From NCBI GenBank assembly GCA_024642775.1, contig JAHEAL010000001.1, positions 92,586-156,585 on the forward strand: a stretch of DNA of 64,000 bases, in the 5' to 3' direction. Of the stretch, positions 12,185 through 22,621 are shown piece after piece (the first letter of the stretch is position 1; each line of letters starts with the position of its first letter). This DNA comes from Nitrosomonadales bacterium. GTDB lineage: Bacteria > Pseudomonadota > Gammaproteobacteria > Burkholderiales > Methylophilaceae. The notes beneath the pieces are model-generated. The model did not search any database and was not told the DNA's origin. It saw only the letters and a list, made by a program, of their open reading frames with translations. A program made the position numbers and the translations under genes.

Positions 12185-12976
12185 ATGAGCAGAATAGAAC
12201 AAGTATTTAAAGATCTAAAAAAACAAAACAAAAAGGCTTTGATTCCATTTATTACTGCAGGGGATCCTTCTGTTGATTTAACCTTAAAAATACTACATCA
12301 AATGGTAAAGTCAGGCGCTGATATGATTGAAATTGGAATTCCTTTTTCTGATCCTATGGCAGATGGTCCAGTCATTCAAAGAGCCAGTGAGCGTGCATTA
12401 GCAAATAATGTTGGAATTAAAAAAACTTTTGAAATTGTTAAAGACTTCAGATCAACCAATAAAACAACCCCGATTATTTTAATGGGCTATGCTAATCCAA
12501 TAGAGGCAATTGGACTCGATCAATTTTTAACGCTTTGCAAAGATTCGGATATTGACGGTGTGATTACTGTAGATTATCCGCCTGAAGAGTCAGAGAATTA
12601 CGTAAAAAAACTGAAAGAAATTAATGTTGACGCAATATTTTTATTAGCTCCTACAACTGAAAAACAAAGAATTGAGAAGATAATTAAACAAGCTAGTGGT
12701 TTTTTGTATTATGTTTCACTAAAAGGCGTAACTGGTGCTCAAAATATAGATATTGACCAAGTTAAAGGTAGAGTCCATGAAATTAAAGAACTTACAAATC
12801 TGCCAGTTGCAGTCGGCTTCGGTGTTAGAGATCCTGAGACCGCAAAAAAAGTGGCTGAATTTTCTGACGCGGTTGTGATCGGAAGCAGAATAATTCAAGA
12901 GGTTGAGTCATCAAGCGAGGATAACCTTATTCCAAATATTGCTAGCATTGTTGAGTCAATAAAGGAGGCAATTTAA
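12185..12976 (+). CDS. trpA: Tryptophan synthase alpha chain
   Basis: [40 protein letters not shown]. Confidence 0.98.
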   Translation: MSRIEQVFKDLKKQNKKALIPFITAGDPSVDLTLKILHQMVKSGADMIEIGIPFSDPMADGPVIQRASERALANNVGIKKTFEIVKDFRSTNKTTPIILMGYANPIEAIGLDQFLTLCKDSDIDGVITVDYPPEESENYVKKLKEINVDAIFLLAPTTEKQRIEKIIKQASGFLYYVSLKGVTGAQNIDIDQVKGRVHEIKELTNLPVAVGFGVRDPETAKKVAEFSDAVVIGSRIIQEVESSSEDNLIPNIASIVESIKEAI

Positions 12977-12977
12977 T

Positions 12978-13832
12978 ATGAGTTGGTTGAAAAATGTAAT
13001 TCCTCCAAAGATTAAGAAGATTGTTGGAACTGTCAAAAAAAGAGTGCCAGACGGTATTTGGCATAAATGTAAATCTTGTCAGACCGCCCTGTATAACTCC
13101 GACCTTGAAAAAAATTTATATGTTTGCCCAAAATGTGATCATCATCATAGATTACCAGCCAAAGAGAGATTAAAGCTTTTATTTGACACTGTTGGCCAAA
13201 AAGAAATCTTACAAAATATTAAGCCTAAAGATCCGCTCAATTTTGTTGATACAGCACCTTATAAAGATAAGTTAGCTGAATCCCAAGAAAAATTTCAAAC
13301 AAATGAGGCATTGATCGTCCTAACTGGAAAGATTGAGTCTGTTCCAGTCACTGCTGCAGCCTTTGAATTTTCATTCATGGGAGGTTCTATGGGAGCCGCA
13401 GTAGGAGAAAGATTTGTTAAAGCTGTAGAATTCTCAATTGAGAATAAGACTCCCTTCATTTGTTTTTCTGCAAGCGGAGGTGCAAGAATGCAGGAAGGTT
13501 TATTCTCATTAATGCAAATGGCAAAAACTAGCGCAGCATTAACATCCTTAAGTAAAGCTAAACTTCCTTTCATCTCAATTTTAACTGATCCAACGATGGG
13601 AGGCGTTTCTGCAAGCTTTGCAATGTTGGGCGATGTAATTATTGCAGAACCTAATGCACTCATTGGTTTTGCAGGACCTAGAGTTATTGAGCAAACTGTT
13701 CGAGAAAAGTTACCTAGCGGTTTTCAAAGAGCAGAATTTCTTTTAGAGCATGGGGCAATTGATTTCATTGTTGATCGTCGTGAGATGCGAAAATCATTGG
13801 TAAATATTATTACAAAACTAAATAGGCCTTAA
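12978..13832 (+). CDS. accD: Acetyl-CoA carboxylase carboxyltransferase subunit beta
   Basis: Zn ribbon WHKCKSCQ...[31 protein letters not shown]. Confidence 0.98.
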   Translation: MSWLKNVIPPKIKKIVGTVKKRVPDGIWHKCKSCQTALYNSDLEKNLYVCPKCDHHHRLPAKERLKLLFDTVGQKEILQNIKPKDPLNFVDTAPYKDKLAESQEKFQTNEALIVLTGKIESVPVTAAAFEFSFMGGSMGAAVGERFVKAVEFSIENKTPFICFSASGGARMQEGLFSLMQMAKTSAALTSLSKAKLPFISILTDPTMGGVSASFAMLGDVIIAEPNALIGFAGPRVIEQTVREKLPSGFQRAEFLLEHGAIDFIVDRREMRKSLVNIITKLNRP

Positions 13833-15080
13833 TTGACCTCCAGTCTTGAAACATTACTTTCTCATCTTGAGCTTAGAACAAGTAAATTAATTGACCTAAA
13901 CTTAGAGCGAGTATTGCAGTTAAAAGATAGATTATCTATTAACCCAAGATTTAAAATTATTACCGTTGCAGGAACTAACGGAAAAGGGAGCATTTGTTTT
14001 TATTTAAACGAGTTTTTACTTAAAAAAAATAATTTAAATGTAGGGCTTTACACCTCACCACATTTTTTTAAATTTAACGAACGTATAAAAATTAATGGTA
14101 ATGACGTTACCGATCAGGAGTTAGTTGATGCGATTAATTTAATTTTAAAAAATGATAAAGATCAACATTTAACGTATTTTGAAATCACAACACTGGCTGC
14201 AATAATTATTTTTGAAAAATATAAGATTGATATAGCGATTCTCGAGGTTGGTTTAGGTGGGAGACTTGATGCTGTCAACGCATTTGATTCTAATATTTCA
14301 ATTATTTCATCTATTGGTATGGATCATACTGAGTACTTAGGAAATACTATTAATAAAATAGCCTATGAAAAGTCAGGGGTAATGAGGCCTGAAAAAATAT
14401 GTATTATTGGAGAGGAAATCAATAATTTAGCACTTATCGAAGCTGCAGATAAAGTGAAAGCAAAAGCTTTTATTTATAATAAAGATTTCTCTTATAAAAG
14501 TATCACCAAAATTTTTAATAAGAAAACCTCAAATCACCACAATATTCTCAATAAAGATGAAATTTCAAAGAAAAATTTATCTTGTGCAGTATTTGCTCTT
14601 CAAGAACTTGGATTTAATTATGAATATGAGGATTTTATTGATGTTGCAAATAAAATTTTTTTTGGCAGATTTAATGTCATTGCAGAGTACCCTGAAGTAA
14701 TTATTGATGTCGCTCATAATGAAGATAGCTTAAAAAATCTGGTTATTAAAATTAATAAACTTCCTAAAAAGAGAACGCGGTTTATTTTTTCAATTTTAAA
14801 AGATAAAAATTTTAAAGATTTGGTTAGTATATTTAATACCTTGGATAATGATTTTGATTGGTTCATTGCCCCTCTTAACACTGATAGAGCTGAGGGGGTT
14901 AATACAATAAACTCCGCGTTAACAAAGTCAGGCCATAAGGCTATTTATCAATTTAATTCTATTAATGAAGCCTACAAACAGGCTTATAAGGCCTCTGGAA
15001 AAGATGATAGAATAATTGTATTCGGCAGTTTTTATGTAATTAGTGAAGTTTTTAAAGGCCAAGATTATGTCAATAAATAA
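13833..15080 (+). CDS. folC: Dihydrofolate/folylpolyglutamate synthase (TTG start)
   Basis: VAGTNGKGS, YTSPHFFKFNERI, LEVGLGGRLDAVN. Confidence 0.95.
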   Translation: MTSSLETLLSHLELRTSKLIDLNLERVLQLKDRLSINPRFKIITVAGTNGKGSICFYLNEFLLKKNNLNVGLYTSPHFFKFNERIKINGNDVTDQELVDAINLILKNDKDQHLTYFEITTLAAIIIFEKYKIDIAILEVGLGGRLDAVNAFDSNISIISSIGMDHTEYLGNTINKIAYEKSGVMRPEKICIIGEEINNLALIEAADKVKAKAFIYNKDFSYKSITKIFNKKTSNHHNILNKDEISKKNLSCAVFALQELGFNYEYEDFIDVANKIFFGRFNVIAEYPEVIIDVAHNEDSLKNLVIKINKLPKKRTRFIFSILKDKNFKDLVSIFNTLDNDFDWFIAPLNTDRAEGVNTINSALTKSGHKAIYQFNSINEAYKQAYKASGKDDRIIVFGSFYVISEVFKGQDYVNK

Positions 15081-15531
15081 AGATGACCCATTCTCAGAAG
15101 CGATACAGTTAAAAAAAGCTAAGAGAAGACTCATTGGTGCAATTATCATTTTTGTTTTCTTACTGGTACTATCCATCTTTTTTATTGAAGACCGTTCACT
15201 TTTAAATGAAAAAGATCTTAAAATTTCCTTCATAGATGAAAATAACCACCCAATTGATGAAATTATCGATGAGGTATCCTCAGAAATATCATCATCTAGC
15301 TATTATATTCAGGTCGGAATTTTCTCTGACCTGATGAAGACAAAACAACTGTCTGAAAATATAAAAAAAAAAGGAGTGGATTGTAGTATAGATAAATTGC
15401 AGATCAAAGACAAAGAAATGTACCGTATTAAAACTATAAGCTATGAATCTTTTTCTGATGCTGAAAAAATTTTAGAAATCTTACAAAGTAATAAAGTAGG
15501 TGGCATCATAAAAAATAATAATAATTTATGA
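15067..15531 (+). CDS. SPOR-domain membrane protein (DedD-like)
   Basis: One TM helix, C-terminal SPOR repeat YYIQVGIFSDLMKTKQLSENIKKKGVDCS; folC-SPOR-cvpA context; start assigned to the ATG at 15067. Confidence 0.85.
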   Translation: MSINKDDPFSEAIQLKKAKRRLIGAIIIFVFLLVLSIFFIEDRSLLNEKDLKISFIDENNHPIDEIIDEVSSEISSSSYYIQVGIFSDLMKTKQLSENIKKKGVDCSIDKLQIKDKEMYRIKTISYESFSDAEKILEILQSNKVGGIIKNNNNL

Positions 15532-16043
15532 CCACTTTTGACTATTTTGTTTTATTTGTTTTATTAGTTTCATCTCTGTATGGTTTTTATAGGGGGTTAG
15601 TAAAAGAAGTTCTATCAATTGTGGGTTTGGTGTTATCTTTTTATCTTGCTTCACGATACTCTGATTTACTTATTGGATTGCTGCCTATTAATGAGCCAGC
15701 TGAATGGGCAAACCTTTTTGCTTTTATAGTTATTTTTATCTCTACGTTAATTTTTTTCTCAATTTTATCTAAGTTGATTACTAAAATTATTAAAGCTTCC
15801 GGATTGAGTTTCTTAAATCGAATTCTTGGAATGAGTTTTGGTATCCTAAGAGGATTATTTTTTATTTTATTGCTTGTTTATGTTGCTAATCTAATACCAT
15901 TCATAAATCTGATTAATAAAGAAAATTCAATTCTTATGCCATTTTTAGATCCAATCTTTGCAATTGTTTTGGACTATTTGCCAAAATACCAGCCAACCCA
16001 TGTAGAATATGAATATCAAGAAATTACTAGGGAGTTATTCTAA
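15528..16043 (+). CDS. cvpA: CvpA family membrane protein
   Basis: TFDYFVLFVLLVSSLYGFYRGLVKEVLSI, four hydrophobic segments, directly upstream of purF. Confidence 0.93.
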   Translation: MTTFDYFVLFVLLVSSLYGFYRGLVKEVLSIVGLVLSFYLASRYSDLLIGLLPINEPAEWANLFAFIVIFISTLIFFSILSKLITKIIKASGLSFLNRILGMSFGILRGLFFILLLVYVANLIPFINLINKENSILMPFLDPIFAIVLDYLPKYQPTHVEYEYQEITRELF

Positions 16044-17593
16044 TGTGTGGAGTCATTGGTATTGTCTCTAATAATCCTGTAAATCAGTTGCTCTATGATG
16101 GCTTACTGGTTCTTCAACATAGGGGCCAAGATGCTGCTGGAATTGTTACTACAGATGGTAACAGGTTCTATATGCACAAAAATAATGGCCTCGTAAAAGA
16201 TGTTTTCCAAACGCGACACATGCGAAATCTTATTGGAAATGCCGGTATAGCACATGTGCGTTACCCAACAGCTGGTTCATCATCAGCTGCTGAAGCTCAA
16301 CCTTTTTATGTAAATTCACCTTTTGGAATTGTGTTAGGCCATAACGGAAACCTTACTAATTCAGATAAACTCAAGGAAGATATGTTTAAACAGGATTTGA
16401 GGCATATTAATACCAACTCAGATTCTGAAGTATTGATTAATGTTTTAGCTCATGAATTGGTTGAGTCATCAAAAAAAAGTGTTTTAACGTCTGATGTTAT
16501 TTTCGATGCGGTAACATCTTTATATCATAGATGTAATGGAGCATTTGCAGTTGTTTCGATGATAGCCAACTTTGGTCTCTTGGCTTTCCGAGATCAGCAT
16601 GGTATTAGACCCCTGGTTATAGGTAAAAGGGATACTGAGGATGGACCAGAATATGTAGTTGCTTCAGAAAGTGTTGCTTTGGATGTTCTCGGATTTGAGC
16701 TCCTTAGAGACGTGGAGCCAGGAGAAGCTATTTTTATAGATCTCAATGGTAACTTTTTTTCTAAGAAATGTGTTTCAAATAAGAAGAAAAGTCCATGTAT
16801 TTTTGAGTATGTTTATTTAGCAAGACCGGATTCTGTTCTTGATGGCATTTCTGTTTATCAAACAAGGTTAAATATGGGCGACTCCTTGGCAAAAAGAATC
16901 AAAGAAAAATGGAAAGATGAAAATATCGATGTTGTTATTCCAATTCCCGATACTAGCAGACCATCTGCACTTCAAGTGGCATTAAAATTAAATATTGATT
17001 TTAAAGAAGGATTTGTTAAAAATAGGTACATTGGTAGAACGTTTATTATGCCGGGACAAGCTGTTAGAAAAAAATCGGTAAGACAAAAACTTAATCCTAT
17101 AAGTATTGAATTTAAAAATAAAAATGTTCTTCTAATAGATGATTCTATAGTTCGAGGAACAACTTCAAAAGAAATTGTTGAGATGGCTAGGGATGCTGGA
17201 GCAAAAAAAGTCTTTCTTGCATCTGCAGCCCCACCAGTTAAATTTCCAAATGTTTATGGTATCGACATGCCATCACGGAATGAATTAATTGCTTTTAATA
17301 AAACTGAGGTAGAAATATGTAAAGAAATTGGTGCTGATGGAGTAATTTATCAGAATCTTGATGATTTAAAATCAGGAATCAGCAAAGAAAATAAAGTCTT
17401 AACAAACTTTGATTCATCCTGCTTTGATGGAAAATATGTAACCAATGACATTAGTGAGGATTATTTAAATATGATTGAATCTTTAAGGGCAGACTCAAGC
17501 AGTAATCAAAAGCCAAAAAACTCAATTACTCAATTAGATTTAAATCTAATCACTAGCGAAGACAATGATGTCGATGATGTCATTGAGCTATAA
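16043..17593 (+). CDS. purF: Amidophosphoribosyltransferase
   Basis: MCGVIGIV N-terminal Cys, LQHRGQDAAGI, LIDDSIVRGTTSKEIV PRPP loop. Confidence 0.98.
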   Translation: MCGVIGIVSNNPVNQLLYDGLLVLQHRGQDAAGIVTTDGNRFYMHKNNGLVKDVFQTRHMRNLIGNAGIAHVRYPTAGSSSAAEAQPFYVNSPFGIVLGHNGNLTNSDKLKEDMFKQDLRHINTNSDSEVLINVLAHELVESSKKSVLTSDVIFDAVTSLYHRCNGAFAVVSMIANFGLLAFRDQHGIRPLVIGKRDTEDGPEYVVASESVALDVLGFELLRDVEPGEAIFIDLNGNFFSKKCVSNKKKSPCIFEYVYLARPDSVLDGISVYQTRLNMGDSLAKRIKEKWKDENIDVVIPIPDTSRPSALQVALKLNIDFKEGFVKNRYIGRTFIMPGQAVRKKSVRQKLNPISIEFKNKNVLLIDDSIVRGTTSKEIVEMARDAGAKKVFLASAAPPVKFPNVYGIDMPSRNELIAFNKTEVEICKEIGADGVIYQNLDDLKSGISKENKVLTNFDSSCFDGKYVTNDISEDYLNMIESLRADSSSNQKPKNSITQLDLNLITSEDNDVDDVIEL

Positions 17594-17627
17594 GTTGACC
17601 ATTCACAAATTTTTGTCCATAATTTGT

Positions 17628-17683
17628 TTGCGTTGATTTGCACCAGCTTGCTAGCGCATAATTTAATTTAGCTAAACTGAGGA
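17628..17683 (+). promoter_or_regulatory. SAM-II-type riboswitch
   Basis: TTGCGTTGATTTGCACCAGCTTGCTAGCGCATAATTTAATTTAGCTAAACTGAGGA matches the SAM-II layout: P1 TGCGT(17629-17633)/GCGCA(17654-17658); pseudoknot GCTA(17650-17653)/TAGC(17669-17672) and CAG(17644-17646)/CTG(17677-17679); conserved TTGATTT and GCTAAA; just upstream of metZ. Confidence 0.85.
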
Positions 17684-17699
17684 TTGCCTGTTTTTAAAC

Positions 17700-18872
17700 A
17701 TGCCTAATATGAAAAAAAATACAAAAAATTTTGAAACAGATGCCGTTCGTGCAGGCATTGAAAGATCTCAATTTGGTGAACATTCAGAAGGATTGTTCTT
17801 AACGTCAAGTTTTGTTTTTAAGAATGCTCAGGAGGCGGCTGATCGTTTTTCAGGAAAAACTGATGGTAATGTCTATAGTAGGTTCACTAATCCCACAGTA
17901 AAAAACTTTGAAGACAGGTTGGCGTCGCTTGAAGGAGCGCAGCAATGTATTGCAACATCATCAGGAATGTCAGCAATTTTAGCTACCTTTATGGCGCTAT
18001 GTAAACCCGGCGATCACGTGGTTGCTTCAAAAAGTATTTTTGGAACTTCTATTCAGCTTTTTAATAATTTTTTCTCAAAATGGGGTTTACGGGTAACTTA
18101 TGTTCAGTTATCAGACTTGGAAGCTTGGAAAAATGCTGTTGAAAAAAATACAAAACTTTTTTTTATAGAGACCCCATCAAACCCGTTAACAGAGATTGTA
18201 GATATTCAAAAACTTGCATTAATTTCGAAATCAGCAAAGATTAAATTAATTGTCGATAATTGTTTTTGTACGCCAGCAATTCAGAAGCCTTTGGAGCTTG
18301 GGGCTGATATTGTAATTCACTCAGCAACCAAATATCTTGATGGTCAGGGAAGGTGTCTTGGTGGCGCAGTTCTAGGTAAAAAGAATATTATGAAAAATGT
18401 ATATATTTTTTTAAGAAATTCTGGTGTTACATTGAGTCCATTTAATGCATGGATTTTCCTAAAAGGACTGGAGACTCTTCAAATAAGAATGGAGAGACAG
18501 TCAGAAAATGCACAAAAACTAGCTTCTTATCTTGAGAGTAGTAAAAATATTTCTCGGGTTTTTTATCCCGGTTTAAAAAGTCATGCTCAGTTCAGTATCG
18601 CAAATAAACAGCAAAAACTTGGAGGCGCAGTTCTATCATTTGAAGTCAATGGAGGTAAGAAGGCAGCATGGAAATTGATTAATCAAACTAAATTACTTTC
18701 TATAACTGCAAATTTAGGTGATACCAAAACCACAATAACTCATCCTGCAACAACTACTCATTCAAGATTAACTCAAGCTGAAAGAGATGATTCAGGAGTG
18801 AGCGATAGTCTTATTCGAATAGCTGTTGGCCTTGAAAATATTGAAGATATTAAAGCTGATCTTCACATTTAA
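17700..18872 (+). CDS. metZ: O-succinylhomoserine sulfhydrylase
   Basis: Cys/Met PLP enzyme: YSRFTNPTV, SSGMSAI, VIHSATKYLDGQGRCLGG, LGDTKTTITHPATTTHS; purF-metZ context. Confidence 0.94.
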   Translation: MPNMKKNTKNFETDAVRAGIERSQFGEHSEGLFLTSSFVFKNAQEAADRFSGKTDGNVYSRFTNPTVKNFEDRLASLEGAQQCIATSSGMSAILATFMALCKPGDHVVASKSIFGTSIQLFNNFFSKWGLRVTYVQLSDLEAWKNAVEKNTKLFFIETPSNPLTEIVDIQKLALISKSAKIKLIVDNCFCTPAIQKPLELGADIVIHSATKYLDGQGRCLGGAVLGKKNIMKNVYIFLRNSGVTLSPFNAWIFLKGLETLQIRMERQSENAQKLASYLESSKNISRVFYPGLKSHAQFSIANKQQKLGGAVLSFEVNGGKKAAWKLINQTKLLSITANLGDTKTTITHPATTTHSRLTQAERDDSGVSDSLIRIAVGLENIEDIKADLHI

Positions 18873-18965
18873 CTTATCACTACTTTAAACACTTTTACCC
18901 AGTCATTTAGCGCTAAGCCATGCTAAAATAAAGGTAATATTTATAATAAAATTTACACAAATTAT

Positions 18966-21527
18966 ATGACTAATTTTGCCAAAGAAACCCTTCCAGTAAG
19001 CCTTGAAAATGAAATGAAAAAATCCTACCTTGATTACGCAATGAGTGTAATTGTTGGTAGAGCATTACCTGATGTCAGAGATGGATTAAAACCAGTTCAT
19101 AGAAGAGTTTTGTTTGCTATGCATGAATTAAGTAATTCTTATAATCGACCATATAAAAAATCTGCCAGAATTGTCGGTGATGTCATCGGTAAATATCACC
19201 CACATGGAGATACTGCAGCTTACGATACGATCGTTAGGATGGCTCAGGATTTTAGTTTACGTTATATGTTGGTTGATGGACAAGGTAACTTTGGTTCAAT
19301 TGACGGAGATAATGCCGCTGCAATGCGATATACCGAAATTAGGATGTCTAAAATCTCTCATGAACTTTTAGCTGATATAGACAAAGATACAGTAGATTTT
19401 GGCCCAAATTATGATGGCTCCGAAAATGAACCCCTGATTATGCCCGCAAAGATTCCTAATTTATTAATCAACGGTAGCTCAGGAATTGCTGTTGGTATGG
19501 CAACCAATATTCCACCTCATAATCTATCTGAAGTAATTGATGCTTGTGTGGAAATTCTAAAAAATCCATCTATCTCTATTGATGAATTAGTAAATTTTAT
19601 TCCAGGGCCTGATTTTCCTACGGCTGCAATAATCCATGGAAATTCAGGTATCAAAGAAGGATATCGCACTGGTAGGGGTAGGGTTGTGATGAGGGCTCGT
19701 ACGCATTTTGAAGAGGCTGATAAAGGTAAAAGAGAAGTTATTATTATTGATGAACTACCTTATCAAGTTAACAAGAAGAACCTACTGGAAAAAATTGCAG
19801 AACTTGTGAACGATAAAAAGCTTGAGGGAATATCTGACCTTAGAGATGAATCAGATAAATCTGGGATGCGAGTTGTTATTGAGCTTAAAAGAGGTGAGAT
19901 TCCTGATGTTGTTTTAAACAATTTGTATAAACAAACTCAGCTTCAAGACTCATTTGGTATCAATATGGTAGCCTTAATTGATGGACAACCAAAATTATTA
20001 AATCTCAAGCAAGTTCTTGATGCTTTCTTGAATCATAGAAGGGAAGTAATCACACGAAGAACAGTTTTTGAGCTTAAAAAGGCGAGAGATAGAGGTCATG
20101 TTCTTGAAGGCCTTGCTGTTGCTTTAGAAAATGTTGATGAAATGATAAGAATTATAAAATCATCACCCTCTCCAGTTGAGGCACGGAATGAGCTCATGAA
20201 AAGAGATTGGAGTTCTAAGGTCGTCACTGCGATGCTTTCAAAAGATAATGCCGCTCTATATCAGCCTGAAGGATTGTTAGCTATTTATGGTTTAAAAGAT
20301 AGTGGATACAAACTTTCAGATTCTCAAGCGCAAGAAATTTTACAAATGAGGTTGCAAAGACTCACTGGTCTTGAGCAAGATAAAATTGTAAATGAGTATA
20401 AGGAAGTGATGGAAGTCATAACAGATCTTATTGACATCCTTAACAAGCCTGACCGAGTAACAACGATGATTCGCGAAGAGTTAATCGAAATAAAAGAATC
20501 TTATGGGGACCCCCGAAGAAGTGAGATTGTTGAAAATGCTGAAGATCTTTCCATTGAGGATTTAATCGCCCCCCAAGATATGGTGGTAACTTTATCCCAC
20601 ACAGGATATATTAAGGCTCAGGTTCTGGATGACTATAGAGCACAAAAAAGAGGAGGCCGAGGTAAACAAGCAACTGCTACTAAAGACGATGATTTTATTG
20701 ATCAAATGTTTGTGGCTAACTCTCACGACAACATTCTTTGTTTCTCTAGTAGAGGACAAGTTTATTGGCTAAAAGTCTACGAAGTGCCACAAGGAAGTAG
20801 AATTAGTCGTGGCAAGCCAATAGTGAATCTATTTCCTTTAATGCCTGGTGAAAAAATCAATGCAATATTGACAGTTAAAGAATTTGTGGATAATGAATTT
20901 ATATTTATGGCTACGGCAAAAGGTACCGTTAAGAAAACACCATTATCAGATTTTTCTAATCCAAGAAAATCAGGAATTATCTCAATAAAACTGGACAACG
21001 GAGATTACTTAATAGGTGCAGCAATAACTAAAGGTGAAAATGATGTCGTATTGGTCGCAAATAATGGAAAAGCCGTATGGTTTGGTGAGTCTGATGTGCG
21101 AAGCATGGGAAGAAATGCTCGCGGAGTAAGAGGCATGAAACTTGGTGATGGATCAGAAGTTTTATCATTACTAATAGCTGAGAGTGATACACAGTCTGTT
21201 TTGGTCGCGACTGAAAATGGATATGGCAAAAGAACTCAGTTATCTGAATTTAGGAGATCGGGCAGGGGGACGCAGGGGGTTAAAGCCATTCAAGTGAGTG
21301 ATAGAAACGGAAGCGTTGTGGGAGCAAAACTTGTAGGTGACCATGATGAGATTATGTTGATTACAACGGGTGGTGTGCTTATAAGAACCCGAGTTTCTGA
21401 AATAAGGGAATTAGGTAGAGCAACACAGGGCGTGACTTTAATTAATTTAGGTAAGGATGAGAAATTAAGGGGATTAGAGAAAGTCGCTGAAAGTGAACAT
21501 GATGAAGATGAAGTGGACGCTAATTAA
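18966..21527 (+). CDS. gyrA: DNA gyrase subunit A
   Basis: [51 protein letters not shown] catalytic Tyr, [10 protein letters not shown] GyrA box, C-terminal beta-pinwheel repeats. Confidence 0.99.
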   Translation: MTNFAKETLPVSLENEMKKSYLDYAMSVIVGRALPDVRDGLKPVHRRVLFAMHELSNSYNRPYKKSARIVGDVIGKYHPHGDTAAYDTIVRMAQDFSLRYMLVDGQGNFGSIDGDNAAAMRYTEIRMSKISHELLADIDKDTVDFGPNYDGSENEPLIMPAKIPNLLINGSSGIAVGMATNIPPHNLSEVIDACVEILKNPSISIDELVNFIPGPDFPTAAIIHGNSGIKEGYRTGRGRVVMRARTHFEEADKGKREVIIIDELPYQVNKKNLLEKIAELVNDKKLEGISDLRDESDKSGMRVVIELKRGEIPDVVLNNLYKQTQLQDSFGINMVALIDGQPKLLNLKQVLDAFLNHRREVITRRTVFELKKARDRGHVLEGLAVALENVDEMIRIIKSSPSPVEARNELMKRDWSSKVVTAMLSKDNAALYQPEGLLAIYGLKDSGYKLSDSQAQEILQMRLQRLTGLEQDKIVNEYKEVMEVITDLIDILNKPDRVTTMIREELIEIKESYGDPRRSEIVENAEDLSIEDLIAPQDMVVTLSHTGYIKAQVLDDYRAQKRGGRGKQATATKDDDFIDQMFVANSHDNILCFSSRGQVYWLKVYEVPQGSRISRGKPIVNLFPLMPGEKINAILTVKEFVDNEFIFMATAKGTVKKTPLSDFSNPRKSGIISIKLDNGDYLIGAAITKGENDVVLVANNGKAVWFGESDVRSMGRNARGVRGMKLGDGSEVLSLLIAESDTQSVLVATENGYGKRTQLSEFRRSGRGTQGVKAIQVSDRNGSVVGAKLVGDHDEIMLITTGGVLIRTRVSEIRELGRATQGVTLINLGKDEKLRGLEKVAESEHDEDEVDAN

Positions 21528-22621
21528 TGATAAGCAAACCTTATCCCTGTCAATTTAACTTTTCAGCAGGTCCAGCCATGCTTCCAAAAGAGGTAATGGA
21601 AAAAGCTAAGGATGAATTTTTGAATTGGAATGATACCGGTATGTCTGTTTTAGAAATGTCACATCGTGGCAAAGAATACATGAGTATTTTTAAGAAAACA
21701 GAAGAAAATCTAAGAGAACTATTCAATATTCCAAACAACTATAAAATTTTATTTCTTCAGGGTGGGGCGATTACACAAAATTTTATGGTCCCAATGAATC
21801 TTATTCAAGGTGAGGATGCATCGTATATTGTTTCTGGATATTGGTCTAAAAGAACCTTTAACGACGCTCAAGTTTTTGGCAACATAAACTTAGCCGCATC
21901 ATCTGAATCTGACAATTATTTAACAGCTCCGAAATATGAAGATTGGAATTTCTCTCCTACTGACAAATATATTCATTTTTGTTTAAATGAAACAATTCAT
22001 GGAGTTGAATATTTTGAGGATCCAAATATTGAAAATGTTCCAATTGTGGTTGATATGTCTTCAACAATATTATCAAGGCAAGTTGATGTTGCAAAATATG
22101 GAGTTATTTATGCAGGGGCGCAAAAAAATATTGGTCCGTCTGGTTTAACGCTTGTAATTGTTAGAGATGATCTTATTGGATACTCACAAAAAGAGACTCC
22201 TACTACATTCAATTGGAAGATTCAGTCAGAAAACGACTCTATGATAAATACCCCTTCAACATACAGTATATATATGGCTGGTTTGGTATTTAATTGGTTA
22301 CTTGATATGGGCGGCTTGGATGTAATTGAGAAAAAAAATATTCAAAAATCAAAAATGTTATATGATTTTATCGACAATTCTGAATTTTATTATAATGAGA
22401 TTAATAAATCTAATCGCTCTCGAATGAATGTTCCATTCAGAATGATTAAGGATGAACTGACTATGAAGTTTGTTGAAGATGCAGAATTGGCGGGTTTGTA
22501 TCAAATAAAAGGTCATAGGCTAGTTGGTGGCTTAAGAGCATCCATTTATAATGCTATGCCTATTGAAGGTGTTGAAGCTTTAATAAATTTTATGATGGAT
22601 TTTGAGTTAAAAAATAAATGA
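21527..22621 (+). CDS. serC: Phosphoserine aminotransferase
   Basis: NFSAGPAMLPKEVM, LFLQGGAITQ, GAQKNIGPSGLTLVIVR. Confidence 0.98.
   Translation: MISKPYPCQFNFSAGPAMLPKEVMEKAKDEFLNWNDTGMSVLEMSHRGKEYMSIFKKTEENLRELFNIPNNYKILFLQGGAITQNFMVPMNLIQGEDASYIVSGYWSKRTFNDAQVFGNINLAASSESDNYLTAPKYEDWNFSPTDKYIHFCLNETIHGVEYFEDPNIENVPIVVDMSSTILSRQVDVAKYGVIYAGAQKNIGPSGLTLVIVRDDLIGYSQKETPTTFNWKIQSENDSMINTPSTYSIYMAGLVFNWLLDMGGLDVIEKKNIQKSKMLYDFIDNSEFYYNEINKSNRSRMNVPFRMIKDELTMKFVEDAELAGLYQIKGHRLVGGLRASIYNAMPIEGVEALINFMMDFELKNK

Noticed and set aside
13295-13663. 122-aa minus-strand ORF inside accD
   Set aside because: Antisense shadow of conserved accD coding sequence.
18873-18965. TTAGCGCTAA palindrome upstream of gyrA as an operator
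   Set aside because: Single 10-bp palindrome with no recognised regulator and a nearby TGCTAAAAT that simply looks like an extended -10; not strong enough to claim.
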